This document shows, piece by piece, positions 1 to 11,600 of a stretch of DNA of 64,000 nt. Within the stretch, counting starts at the first letter, position 1; each line of letters begins with the position of its first letter. Source of the stretch: Hyaloperonospora brassicae (lineage: Eukaryota > Oomycota > Peronosporomycetes > Peronosporales > Peronosporaceae); assembly GCA_947650285.1 (NCBI GenBank), contig CANTFL010000251.1, forward strand, positions 124,001 through 188,000, given 5' to 3'. A model generated the notes under the pieces. The model worked only from the letters and a program-made list of their open reading frames with translations. It was not told the DNA's origin and did not search any database. A program made the position numbers and the translations under genes.

Positions 1-10
1 TGGCTTTTAC

Positions 11-1039
11 CTAAGCGGGATCCGCTCTAAGTACTCGCTTACCAATAAACCACCCTAAAAAGGAAATCTCTTCTGCACCAAAGATGCACTTAGACGCGTT
101 GGCTTGCAACTTATTCGTGCGCATGCACTCGAGCACCGCTCGTAAATGGTCAATGTGATTGTCCACATCTGAACGACCGTTCATAGCACGACTATGGACA
201 AAGATGTCATCAAAGTACGTCTGTGCATATCCTCGGTGAGGTCTGAACAATTGTGTCACAAGACGATTGAATGTAGCCGGGGCATTTGATAACCCTTGTG
301 GCATAACAAGCCACTCCCAGAGCATACCGCTCGGAGTGCTGACCGCTGTCAGCGGAATATCACTCTCTCGAATGAGCAGCTGGTAATAACCGTCGACTAA
401 GTCGAGCGCACTGTACATTGTACATCCCACCATATTGTTCTGAAGAACATCCCTTCTCGAGATTGGTGTCTGAGCCGGGATGGTGGCCGCATTAAGCTTA
501 TTGTAAGCATGAACAATGCGCCACTTCCCATTGAGCTTTTTGACACAGAAGATCGGTGTGGAATGGGGAGATTTGCTCTCACGTACCATTCCTGCCGCGT
601 GCTTTGCACGAAAGAAGTCGTCAATGACGTCACACTGTTCCTTCGGTAAGCGCCACTTCTGTGTCACACAGCAATTAGTTCCAGGAACCAAGCCAATTCC
701 ATGACGTACACCTCTATCGGGAGGTAAGACGGACGGTGGGTTGTGACACACCACATCCTGAAACTCTATTACCAAAGGATATAACGGATCAAGAGGATCC
801 TTAAGGATCGGAGATCCACTACGGACATCAAGTGCCACCCTTGTGTCCTCAAAGATAGACTCGTTTGATAACGAGGATGAGTTCAACTCAATATTCGGCC
901 GAATGACCACTAACTCGGATAAGTCTCCTGCCTGAAAGGCTTGGGTAAATTCGCCGTCAGACATTTCGTCTAGGTCAAAGAGAGTATTTAAGGATGGAAG
1001 GGTCTCAAGACTAATGTTGCCATCAACATGGCCAGTCAA
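11..1039 (-). pseudogene. Gypsy pol: reverse transcriptase domain
   Basis: A 342-residue open frame carries Gypsy RT blocks in order: a KLNGKWRIVHAYNKLN stretch (fingers), the palm motif YSALDLVDGYYQL with the first catalytic Asp, LPQGLSNAPATFNR-like sequence (here MPQGLSNAPATFNR), the catalytic YFDD box and a FLGWFIG block. The YFDD box departs from the more usual Y[VI]DD but keeps both metal-binding Asp residues. The first ~90 residues are a poorly conserved linker from the protease. The frame is open, but the polyprotein around it is broken, so it is scored as part of a dead or dying element. Confidence 0.85.
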
Positions 1040-1201
1040 TCCATTGACAAGTGTATATAGTGTATTATTACTATTATTACTTCATGACTTCTTAGACGTT
1101 GGGCGCTTGACAGTTGCCAACCAACGCTGGTATTGTTTCCTCAAAAACACCTTACGCCTCCTAGAGGCCGGGACAGTAGGGTCCCCGTGGTTGCTATTTT
1201 T

Positions 1202-2129
1202 CTAAGCACGCTCTATACGAGAGCTCATGTCTTGAACGACATCTGGTGAAGTGTTACGTAACTCAAACATTTCACCCAGTGGATTTACATGTACCACTTC
1301 ACGTACAGCATCCGAGCCTAGCCTTGAGCACTTTAGCTTCTCGCCAACAATGTCATTACCGACATTCAGTGAGGTGCCATATCGGTCGCTCTCACTAGTT
1401 GGAATTTCACGCTCCACCCCACTCACATCAGAGGAATTAAATTCTTGATGTCTCGGCCCTAGATTAACCATGCCTACAGCATGCAGTGATTCAGTATCAC
1501 AACGAGTATCACTCAACGGAGTATAATTCCCTTCACATACGGTGAAAGAGCTCCGCTCAATATTAGTGGCATTGACATTGGAGTTAATTAACTCTGACAT
1601 AACAATGTCCAGAACATTGACATCTTCCGTCAATGGCTCGCGCCAATAGCACTTTTGTTGCCTAGCAAAGGTGGGTTCATGACTCTCCAAAGCTTCGCTA
1701 GGAACATTGCGCGTGTCACCTAAGGTCTTAGACATCCAATCAATCCATGGCTCATGGCGTTCAAGCCAAGCCATACCTAGGATGAGATCATATCTCGAAT
1801 ATAAATTGAGGACAAGGCAGCGTTCAATGCTGTCAAAGTTCAAAACCTTTACACAAGTTCAACGGAACTTAAGGCACCGTGACGCGACTACCAGTCGCTA
1901 AACGAACGGTGATCGAATCACCTTCATGCGCGTTGAGCGCTTCAGCATATCGCTGACTTCCCTCAATGGAACGACGTCGAGCATCATTGCATGATGCTCC
2001 GGAGTCGATTAGGATCGACCAATGCTTCTCAAAGCCTTTAACTTTCGCCTCGGCGACTAACAAGCCAGGCTTGTATCCACGCTCTGTGCTAACGGGCATA
2101 TAGCTCAATGGGGCTAAGCCCTGTTTCAC
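1202..2129 (-). pseudogene. Gypsy aspartic protease (retropepsin), split over two frames
   Basis: The upstream piece (2129 to 1869) has the catalytic motif ILIDSGAS, the retropepsin D-[ST]-G-A box. The downstream piece (1843 to 1202) begins with LYSRYDLILGMAWLERHEPWIDW, the usual C-terminal half of Gypsy proteases (YDxILGMxWL). The two halves of one domain are separated by a frame break between 1869 and 1843, so the protease cannot be made as one chain without frameshifting. The rest of the lower frame is the acidic, unconserved protease-RT linker, ending in a stop at 1202. Confidence 0.75.
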
Positions 2130-2185
2130 TCTACCTCGTAGAGAAGTGAAAGAACTCAGTTCTACCCCAGTGGGGCGCCTCGCAC

Positions 2186-3110
2186 CTACTGGATGTCGAC
2201 GTTCCCTCGTGCCATACCAGGTTTCTGGTTGCGGCTGGGGTTTCGACCCATAGGAGTCGGTCGTAGCTTACGCAAAGGACAAGTGGGACGCAAGTGTTTA
2301 GTGATTCCGAACATGTAACAGCGTCTCACTTCCCGTCGTTGCTCTACAACATGCAGCTCCGCTTCACCTTCATCTTTAGCATGGCTGAGATACATCGGTT
2401 CTGGCTTACAGTAATCCGAGGTGCTCGCAGAGGTTGCCTTCGCAAAGATTGGGTTGTGCCCATTCCAACCAAGTCTGGCCGACTTGAAGTTGTGCTCAGC
2501 ATTTCGAGCGATGCTAACAGCTTCCCTAGAATAGGAGGGATGGAACCAAAAAACCTCGGTCCTGGCAACGCCATTGCAAAGACCTTCCATGAAGACAGTC
2601 ACAAAGACTTTCTCAGGGAGAAGGTCAGACTGGATAGCAGCCATAAGAGTTTTCAACTATTGGACATAGTCCGTTAACTCATTCTTACCCTAACGGGTAG
2701 ACAAGAAGCATGAGCGCACGCGATAGGACTGATTAGGCGGCGAGAAAACTTGCAAAAGGTCTAACTTGAGCGAATCCCATGTGGGAAACGCCAAGTCGAC
2801 CGACGTGCCACACGTCAGAGCTCACTCTCTAGCTCTTCCATCGAGCTTGAAGATAGCCAGCGAGACCCGCTGATACTCCAATGAGATAAAGCCAGGGCTC
2901 ATGACACAATCTCACGGATCCAGAGGGTGAGATTTCCCCCTCCTTCCCGGAGTAATGTTTAGTGTCCATCCGAAGGGGACGAGACTTAGCCTCTTCATCT
3001 GGCATTGCCCCGTAGGGTGGCGGCATAGCCGACGCTACCTGAACTTTTAATCTGCCATAACAGGGCCGTTTCATTCTGCATGAAGGTCTAGACTCGTGCA
3101 TTGAGCACAT
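2186..3110 (-). pseudogene. Gypsy gag remnants
   Basis: Two minus-strand open segments (3110 to 2829 and 2656 to 2186) lie between the 5' LTR and the protease where gag is expected. The lower one contains EGLCNGVARTEVF, like the conserved capsid segment of oomycete Gypsy gag, and ends near a degenerate CCHC knuckle (CYMFGITKHLRPTC), in which the second Cys and the His spacing have drifted. Stops and frame changes between 2829 and 2656 show gag is no longer intact. Assignment rests on position and these weak motifs. Confidence 0.55.
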
Positions 3111-3233
3111 CGGGACTTTGTGCAGCTAGAAACGACATAAACTCTGGGCCTACGGCTGCAGTCAGCTTATCAAGCGCGAACTTTTGGGCCTCAGAGAAGA
3201 GTGTGTATTGCTCCACTCTCACAGACGATCAGT

Positions 3234-3806
3234 CGTAACGAATCAGGCGTAGATCGACTATAAGTGCTATCAACTGTAGCGGAGATACACAGCTCCTTAA
3301 GTCAGAGAAATACTTTAACGCTCAACGAGCAACTTGTGGTTCAGTGAACCCGACTCAAAGAGTCAACAGCTCAGAGAGCTAAGGTTTGGTTCAAAAAACT
3401 CGACTCAAAGAGTCAACAAGCTCAGAGATCTTGCGGTCCCTGTTCCAGGGGGACCAAACGATTCAGAGAATCAACGCACAGAGTGCACAAGGAGTAGCTG
3501 CCTTATCAAGGCGTCGCTACCTCCCCAAAAGATCACAAGACGCCTCAAAGAGGCACGTGTCTATCGTATCAAAATGGGAACTGGACTTTATTTCTTCTTT
3601 TAACCTAAAAGAACGCCTTGGAACAACGTAATTGATCTACTCGCTAATGTCCTAAATAAACCTCTCAAAAGATCTCGTAATCAATGGTTGACAGACACCA
3701 GTCTTCAACAATTGATACTGTGTTCTAATATCACTTTAAGGGGGATCACATCCCTCGTGTGCACCACACCTATTGTCGACTACCAGTCGACGTGTGCCCC
3801 CGTTAC
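3234..3806 (-). repeat. 5' LTR of the first Gypsy element (family A)
   Basis: On the minus strand it begins TGTAACGGGGGCACACG at 3806 and ends near TTCGTTACGA at about 3234, giving short terminal inverted repeats (TGTAAC/GTTACG). The right end abuts the eIF3i pseudogene directly. The same sequence recurs in plus orientation at 14241-15956, where it is split by another transposon, which confirms the extent independently. The inner edge is the least certain. Confidence 0.7.
3338..3429. repeat. 50-bp tandem duplication inside the family-A LTR
   Basis: Two copies with period 50 (starting at 3338 and 3388) share the core CGACTCAAAGAGTCAACA, itself containing the inverted pair GACTC..GAGTC. The other family-A LTR in the window (near 15,780) shows only one diverged equivalent, so the duplication is probably private to this copy or lineage. 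Confidence 0.75.
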
Positions 3807-4658
3807 AGTTTGAAGGCCACCTCATCTGCGTGGCTTGTACCAAAAACGTGATGATGTCGGACAAGTTCAATATACTCGCGACAAGGTCTGCTGCTGGATA
3901 TTGAGATGATGAAGGTGCTCAATTTGCGGGAGGTGTACTGGTTTGTGGACCTGGCAGCGCATTTGACGATTGAATCGCGTGTTGTGATCGGTGGGGGACA
4001 AGAAGCTGTTTGCATCACATCGTCGTCGGTCGTGTCGTCAAGTTGATTGCACGGGGCTCTCACATAGTCTACCACGTGAGTTTAGACGTATGAAAATTCA
4101 CTCTGAACTGCGGTCGCAATCCACCCGAATGGCGGGAGCTACGCGTCAGGAGCTGGCGGCGGAAATGTGCAATGTAACGGGGTAGCCCGTTACATGATAT
4201 TGTCACTAAGGATACTATCACAATATAGAATATTACGTTGAATATTCTTTCAACAATATCACAGAGCATGATGATATTGTTCAAGATGACCGAAGGGTCT
4301 ACTCATTGGTTGATATCGTGATGATATCAACCCACCTATAGCTGATAGATGCGCGCAATGGGTAGTGAGTAGACGTCATTATACGTTGTTAGATTAATAT
4401 GATTAATTCAGGATAAACAGAGACATAAGATTGATAGGACATAATTGTATTATTTAACAGTTTTACTTTTACCAAAGACTAGCGAGTTCACTAGTCTCCT
4501 TTCCGTCCTCTGTGTTGGTGCAACACTTAGCAGGGCACTGACTATCACTGTTGTCAGTGGAAGTGAACTCCGTACTGGTCAACCAGTACGTAGTCACCAG
4601 TGCCCCGTTGCATGCAACTCCTCTCCTCTTAAACGACCACTAGAAGGCAGTGTCTAAA
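3807..4658 (+). pseudogene. Decayed duplicate of the eIF3i (WD40) gene, interrupted by a solo LTR
   Basis: From about 3890 to 4172 and again from 4613 to about 4655 the sequence can be aligned base by base with the C-terminal half of the intact eIF3i gene at 23985-24968: the DIEMMKVL and GGGQEA segments, then the equivalents of the RVGKFEARFFHMVF region and of the HPNGKSYASG region, and finally the last codons up to the stop. Frameshifts and in-frame stops break it. The first ~80 bases after the LTR at 3806 are only loosely alignable. Its 5' half is absent here; it may lie beyond the left edge, on the far side of the Gypsy element that abuts at 3806. A solo LTR occupies 4173-4612. Confidence 0.8.
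4173..4612. repeat. Solo LTR (440 bp) with perfect 5-bp target duplication
   Basis: It starts TGTAACGGGG and ends CCCCGTTGCA, a near-perfect 10-bp terminal inverted repeat of TG...CA type. It is flanked on both sides by TGCAA (4168-4172 and 4613-4617). There is no internal element sequence, so it is a solo LTR left by recombination between LTRs. Removing it with one TGCAA restores continuous alignment of the host sequence to eIF3i, an independent proof of the boundaries. The body does not obviously match the family-A LTR. Confidence 0.9.
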
Positions 4659-7600
4659 ATGAACAGGGGACAAGTTGCTTTGACAGTGTGCGGAGAGCAA
4701 CACTGACAGTGTCCAGATTTCTCTCAGGCCTTGTTCTTCATCCAGTGTTTTCAGCGTTTCAGCAAGTCGAGATTCGGCGTGGGGTCAGGTGACGCACCGG
4801 CAACAACGTCACTTGGTTCGTCATGTTGCCGACACCGAGTACGGCGAGTGGATGCCATTGGTACCGAGAATCCTGCAGTAGAGGCTGTCATTTCCGACGA
4901 CGACGGATCCACACATCTGTCGCTTCAGGCGATGCTAGATGGCCCTTAGATCGCCAACGACGACAGTCGATGTTGACAGAACCGCTCATGACCAAGAGGC
5001 CGGTCAGGTGTTTCTTGGCACGACGAAGTCGTTCAAGAGACGTTTAGGAAGTTTGGTTCTTGGCAAAAAGGTCAGACAAGAAAGAACAAGGTCGGCGGCT
5101 GTCTGAGATGCTGTCTCCAAAACGATCAGGAGAGAACGATGTCATGCAACTGTCGTTGCTATCCGATCGTAACGTGACTACAATGAACGGATGCCATTAA
5201 CTTCGTCGCGCGTGTACTCGATAAGTTGCACTTCTCATACAATACGTGCAAAGACCTTTGCCGGCGGCAACGTCCCGGCAAGGACGTGTGTGCGTTGATC
5301 GATTGCTTCCGAGACGACCGAACATAACGAGTGTGTCCGACTATGGCTACTTGGTTGGTTTGGTGAGGTTTATTCGGGTACGCAAACGACCCACTATATC
5401 CGGTATATGTCAACCATGGTTTTTGAGAGGAAGTGGCAGGTTTTTCAGCTACTGTGGGATTCGCACTGCGATTGTCACCCTTAGGGATTATTGTAACGGT
5501 GAGGGGATTAAACCGGGAGTCAGCATCTTAAAGGTTAGCCTACTGCACCACTACCCCAGGGACTCATCCCTAATGACTATGGCTACTTACATGCAACCTC
5601 CGACCGAAGAAAATACTGAGAGAGGATGTATGTGTGGCTCCAGAGCGTGTAGCTGCCGTCTTACCTGAGTGAACCAAAAGCTGCGAGTATCCGTCGGGTG
5701 GCATGAATGCTCAGCCAGCCGTTCCGATCATTGCCCGAGTGTCTGAATCTCCGAGGGCTCACAACGGATCAAGTTCGATGGGTGTTGTATTACTACGTAG
5801 GGGAATTTGGTTCATTTGGCGATGAATGAATTCATGTGTAAACATGAGAAATGGCCATTATGTCAATGCTGAACATTTGTAGTCCTGTCGATCCGCCTTT
5901 GCTCCCCCCACACAAACACCACAAAGTAGAAGCTAACGATATGCCATCGATAATTTGCCTCACATCTTCATCTTGCCATCCAAGGCAAGTGATGCATTTC
6001 GTCGTGGCTGAAAGAATGAGCTCTCTACCAGTCGAGCTGACGTCTATGCCGCTGGAATGTGTCAGGGGCACTTACCAGTGTAATGAGACAGTATGTGGAG
6101 GGTCTCGATCGTTTTGATCAGTGCTTGACAGTAGCTGTGTAGTGTTTGCGTGCCGCAAATGGTGGTACAGCTGCTATATCATCGCAAGATGTGCTTCACT
6201 GTGTTTCCAACAGCGGAAATGATCCAGGTGTGATTCTTGGAGAGCATTGCGCAGGACTCAACCTAGCGCGTCTTTCAGTCCAATCTGCCATTGATTTGTG
6301 GCAGAATCTGTTCTTGTTTGACTTACCAGTAGTTCTGATAAGCAGACAGAACTAGTAGGTACAACGAACGAAGCGTTTATTGTACGTATAAAAAAAGTCA
6401 TTCGTGGAATAATGGGAGCCCGACTGAGGAGCGATTGCATCGACGGGGTTTTAGTGACTATGCAGTGCAATGTATATGCACGTGACACTGGGATCCGGCA
6501 AATTTATTGAGATACATACTGTATCAAGCAGCGCGGCAAGTTACCTACTCGGCAAAAGGTCTGTGTCACCACATGAAGTCATGCTTGCTGTTGTCTCCTA
6601 CTTGAGCGTGGTAAACACCAATTATCGATATGATCCCTCACGACCGCGTCGACCCTTATATTCATCGACCCGAGTTTTGTTGCTTCGTTCACATCGATAT
6701 TGACATTGCTGACTGAGACCTACACAAGCTCGGATCGTTTCTGGATCACGGGCTTCCTGGTGCTGTAGCCACAGCAGACAGCAGTTCCTAGAAATGCCCA
6801 GAGTGATTCGTCATGTCGCTGCAAGCTTGATTTTGAGTCGGGCATGGCATAACCTAAGACGCTCTGCGTTTGCGTTTCAGACTTCTTTGGATCATGAGAT
6901 AACGAGCATATCGAGGACATTGCATCTGCATTATCCGCTCATCCAGATCATCGGGGTGCGGCCATTTTTAACGTCGCGGGTAGACGACTTACTTACTGAT
7001 TGGAGGGAAGCACATGTTTCCAGTCATATTAGCGTGTTCCGCACTTTCAGCATCAATTTCTCTCATTTTGCGACCAGTTTTTATTCTATAACATCTTTTG
7101 AAAGGCACTTTTCCATGTATCTTACAACGTTCTTCGCGAGTTGTTGCGTACAACCTGCGTACCCCATCACTGTTTCCAGGACGAAATTAGTCGTACAAAT
7201 GTCGTTTAGAAATAGAACCTGAAACCTCAGAAACGTCATACTGCCATCGAGCAACACCGCATCCATCAAGTTGGTTCTGCACGTATGTCCGTTTCTAACT
7301 GGTCAGTGCTTTCGACTCACAAAGACGGCAACAGGCGAACATGAACAGCCCACAGCAGGTACATGAATCGGTCCATATCGATCATTGACATATCGCTTCG
7401 AATATACCGACATAGAGGACGAGCCAAAATGCTTACGAGCGACTACCGTAATCAGGTGAAGGCAGCAACTTTTCGACCGCATGACGAGCTCAGCCAACGA
7501 ACGCGCGTGGCTCGTAACGCGGCTTTACGCCGTCGACCGTTATCGTCGACCAGAAACAGGCTCGCATCATAATGGAAAGTCTGCACTTGAAGCTCGGAGG

Positions 7601-7890
7601 GTCGTACTAGGGATCTACCGGCTCAAAAGCTGTGTATGCGGTAACGAAAACTACAGCAGCGAATGATTATGGCCACTTCAGTTCCTTGTCGATCGCTGAT
7701 CAGCGTCCACGCTTACTATCATAGAGCATCGCCGTCTGTTGTCTTCGCTAGCGCCGACGACGGTCGAAACGAAGCAATGACTGCAAACGAAGACGAAGAA
7801 GAGAAGCGAACGAATTGGCTCAATGTTTTCTACTAATACATACTTTTAGACTGCATGCAATGCACGAGGCGCTAGCGACGGATAAAGTGT
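4659..7890. other. No supported gene; decayed sequence
   Basis: Only short open frames without recognisable domains. The stretch 4700-5450 has coding-like composition broken by many stops (for example a basic run near 5030-5090), so it may be another dead gene, but no family is recognised. No clear LTR, terminal inverted repeat or RNA gene is seen. Confidence 0.5.
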
Positions 7891-8667
7891 CTACGCCTGC
7901 TGCTGTGCCGCCGTGACATCGCGGATCTTTTCAATGAGCTTGATCGGGGCCGACAGACCGAGGTAGCGCACGACCATTGCTGGCAAGTTGCCGCCCAGGT
8001 CCATGTGGGCAATCACGCTGAGCTCACACATGTTGGCGTCCGTTGCGTGCGGCGTCACGACGTAGCCAGAGATGTGAATGGTCGCGCGCACGTAGCCCTT
8101 GCGCGCCGGCACGTGCTCGACGGAACGTGTGGCAATGAGCAGCCGACCGCTCGCTTCTTCGCGGAACGTAGACACGACGGAGAAGTCACGCGCGGTGGTG
8201 AACATGACCGACTTGGCAGTCACGTGCCGGACTTCCGACACGTCGCTGAGCGTCTCGAGCGCCTTGACTTCCTTGGTCATGTCGTCGAACTTGGGCACCA
8301 TGTCGCAGTGCATGAGGATAGCAGCAGCTTTCGAAGCGCTGACCTGGAGCATGCCCGTCGTCTTCATCGTGTACCACTCACTGCCCTGGACCTCCCCGTA
8401 GACCACCTGAATGCCCTTGTTCTGTGGACCCTGTCGCCAGCCACTCGGCAGCACGTCGACGCCGTCGTAGCGCTGCAGCAGTTTGTGCATACTGTCGGCT
8501 TCGAACGCCTGGACGTTGGCGCGGACAGTCGCAATGGGCGCAGGAATCGAAAACGTCGGCGCCAGTGTCGAGTCCGTCACGGGCGACGCCGAAGGCGGTG
8601 CGCCATGTTTCGTCTCGACGCTGCCGCGTGTGATTTCAACAGTACTTTCGAACGTCATGAGGGACAA
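7891..8667 (-). CDS. START (StAR-related lipid-transfer) domain protein
   Basis: A single-exon 258-residue protein. The first ~50 residues are Ser/Pro/Ala/Thr-rich and probably disordered; residues about 55-250 look like a START fold: a helix with LLQRYDGVD, a GIQVVYGEVQGSEWYTMKTTG strand region, then a segment with DMVPKFDDMTKEVKALETLSDVSEVRH and RDFSVVSTFREEASGRLLIATRSVEH, matching the characteristic START pattern of [VI]xxxxxxxRDFxxxxxxxxxxDG. START domains bind a single lipid in a deep cavity; the ligand cannot be told from sequence. No signal peptide or transmembrane segment is seen, so a cytosolic role is likely. Oomycete genomes carry many such short START proteins. The start Met is the first in frame after a stop-rich leader. 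It stands alone, with about 3 kb of gene-free DNA on either side. Confidence 0.85.
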   Translation of the reverse strand: MSLMTFESTVEITRGSVETKHGAPPSASPVTDSTLAPTFSIPAPIATVRANVQAFEADSMHKLLQRYDGVDVLPSGWRQGPQNKGIQVVYGEVQGSEWYTMKTTGMLQVSASKAAAILMHCDMVPKFDDMTKEVKALETLSDVSEVRHVTAKSVMFTTARDFSVVSTFREEASGRLLIATRSVEHVPARKGYVRATIHISGYVVTPHATDANMCELSVIAHMDLGGNLPAMVVRYLGLSAPIKLIEKIRDVTAAQQQA

Positions 8668-11600
8668 AGTGGATCGAGTCGAGTAATGGTGAGGGACCGC
8701 TGACAGACAGACAGACTGCGGGCGGGCGGACGGACGGACTGTTTTGTAGAAGGCAAATTACAAACTGATCGATCGCTGCCGACGTCCGACTTGGCAGACG
8801 CGGGCGGTGGGACACCCGCAGAATCCGCAAAAAAAGCGCAGTTTGGCCTCGCGAGCGGGTTCCTGCGACACGACTGAGGGCGACGTCAAGTGCGAATCGA
8901 CGAGACGGATCGATGGACATCGAGGCGTGTACGATCGCAGACAGATGGCAGACGGACCGGACCTGTGCTGCCAGCTGAGGAGAGCGAAAGCCAGTAAAGA
9001 ATCGACTGTCCGATAAAAATCGCTTTTTCTCTCGCGATCGGATGGCCGCGACGCTGCGTGAAGCCGATCGCTGGCTCGAATGTTACTGTTTTTTGCCTCT
9101 GCCGTCCAGCGACCGACTTGTAGTGTAAACTGAAGCGGATGTCCGCGTCAATGCCGCTACAAGGTGGCGCCCAGTAGGAGGGGATAAGTTTCGAGGCTGG
9201 AGACTTCACGGAGGGCGTGTCGCAGACAAGTAACGCCGCAATGATTATGTTTCGAAGCTCACGACCGGTCGGACGCGTTGCCTACCACATGCTCACATGT
9301 TGCCTGTATGATTTGATACCGGCGTCAAAGCCACGGCCGTCATTGCGTTTCAAGTACCCGAATGTTGACGCTGATTACGAGCTGTGTTTGCGCCAAATAT
9401 GCGATACCTCGACACACGCGCGCCCCAGTCGCAGTTCGTCCGACGGTCTTCGCTGCATCGCCAGCCTTCGATGTCCAAAAGAAGCGGCGAAGGTGCAGCC
9501 GTTTCGTGAGTCGCCATGTGATTGTCTGCCATGTACGACACGCGATGGGACGTTAACAACAACATCTGCACGAGTAGCACAGACTTTTGCAGCAGCGACG
9601 GATTCCATCAACGCATGGCGACTTGACGCGTCGCTGGTCGACTATCGAGCATAGAAAAACAACGACTGGCCGTCTTGCAACGGTTCCAAGTGCTGACTTT
9701 GCAACGAGAGTCCTCAGCCAGATGGCGTCGGCATAGGAAGGATCGGGTCCTGCTCATGCTCTCGCAACTAGACAAGCGAGAGCTGTAACAGAAAGAGCCC
9801 GAGAGTGTTTTGCACACCAGCATGTCTGGTCTCAGAGTGGAATCGAGTGCCATTACTTGCGGTGTGAACTGCAAGTTGCCATCATCACGTCGCTTCGATT
9901 GCGACGGCGTGCGCAGATCGCCTGCACAGATCGAGGCTGTACGCCGGGCATAGCAAATACCCACCCGTTTCAACCTGAACGATGTAATCAATCCCCGACA
10001 CTGGCAGCGGTCGCGGTGTCGTAACTGTAACGTCCCGAACACGTCGTAGTCTTGCGCACGTCCTTCCTCGCCTGCACGATAAAGGGACGATCAGCGCTGA
10101 AAAGTGGTGCACGTAACCACCGGCCGCCGACTTTCTGGCGCTCCCGTACAGTAGCGTCGCCACGGCCGAAGCCTATGCACAAGTTTGTCATGCGTGGTTC
10201 TCTATACGGTGAGCTACGTAGTACGGCTGAAGGGCGTCTCCATGGAAGCGATTTTGCTTAGCAGGTGTCTTAACACACGCAGATTCGTTTCGTGATCGGG
10301 CAAGCAGGTCATATGGCATTGCGTGGTGGGGGAGAGCGGGTGTGTCGATGTCGATCGAGGTCGCATCGCCGACTGAGACTGTGTGTGAGGGGCGCTCGCG
10401 CAGAGATATTGATTTAGGAGACACGGGTCAGCGATGCAGCCGAGTATCTTAGTCAGGCCATATGTGTGAGCGAAGGGATGACTATGATGTGCGTGCCGAT
10501 CGATTACTGCCGTTCGATCGAGCCTTGAGAAAAGCGAAAAGTGATCGATCAATCGGTTAGCACAGAGACGTTTGTCAGGTCACATGTATCAAAAGATGCC
10601 ACTTTCATCGGTCAATGCGTAAGTTGTCCACGCTACGTCCTTTGTGAGCCACACGGACGATTCGCGGAGCGGAAGCAGTTTTGGATGAACAGACGCAATG
10701 TGTGTGCATGTCGAGCATGCGTTCTTTTGTAGCAAACTATCTCGATGTCAGCCCGCAGTTTAGAAACCGACGCAGCAACAAGATTGTACTGACATCTGTT
10801 AGTCACGGGTTTTTGCGATAATAGCTACATCAAAAAAGATAAATGAGACTAACAAATAAGCCACAAAATTAGGTAAAAAAACTCATGTATATTTACGATC
10901 AAAATAAATCGCGCAAGTTATGTGTTACAACGTCCCTTCCTGTGTTTACATTTCATCCACAACACTGAGAAAAAATAAAGTTGGTGTAACGATAAAAATC
11001 CCTGCTTTTTCGTTCCTTGCTCCTTGTTCTTTATCTTGCTCCATGTTCTTGTCGGTGTTCGTCGTCTTAGTTACAACGCATACAATTGGCTATCCTCTGC
11101 AGTGTGGGATGCTGTTAAAAAGGATTGGCATGCGTATCAGGAGGTGGCCACGTAGGTCCTCTAGGACATCGACCGCAATATATAGGATGTCGCGCGCGGC
11201 CGCATCGATCACAAGTATCGACCGGTGAGGGAGAGCTTCAGCTAGTAAGGCCTGAGAGACGTCTTTTGGCGAGAGATAGAGGTGTCGCTTTCGCCTGAGC
11301 TATATGGGCACCATAGGATGACGCCAACTGGTAGTGTGTCATATACGGCACTGTGCAAGCGGTCTGACGATCTGCCAAACATCGTTTCAATAGTCATGCC
11401 GTAGAACGCATGTAAGAAGATCTCCTTCATATGCGCTATAATCATATCGACGACGCCGACGTTCATCTGCGAATGATAGAGACAAAGGAAGAAAGAACTA
11501 GAGTCTTGCAAACATGCACACAAACTTCATTCCCGCGACGATAACACGCATCCTTTGAGTTTGCCGAGCACGATGCAGGCGTTTGCGCTGATGCATACAC

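Larger units (their letters stand above)
1..3806 (-). mobile_element. Ty3/Gypsy LTR retrotransposon, 5' two thirds, truncated by the window edge
   Basis: Read on the minus strand the order is 5' LTR (about 3806 to 3234), gag (3110 to 2186), aspartic protease (2129 to about 1700), linker, reverse transcriptase (1039 to 11), then the window ends. Protease followed directly by RT, with no integrase between them, is the Gypsy order and excludes Copia. Gag and protease lie in separate, shifted reading frames with stops between them, so the copy is probably dead, although the RT frame is still open. RNase H, integrase and the 3' LTR would lie left of position 1. Confidence 0.85.

Noticed and set aside
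5460..5580. Inverted pair TTAGGGAT and ATCCCTAA considered as ends of a small MITE or telomere-like sequence
   Set aside because: Only eight bases pair, no target duplication was found, and there is no tandem TTAGGG array.
8005..8703. Long plus-strand open frame (232 codons) opposite the START-domain gene
   Set aside because: It is the antisense of a strongly GC3-biased gene, its product is Arg/His-rich with no domain, and the minus-strand frame encodes a recognisable fold.
9370..10191. Overlapping minus-strand frames with coding-like composition
   Set aside because: No domain, repeated frame breaks and no splice model. A dead gene is possible but cannot be supported.
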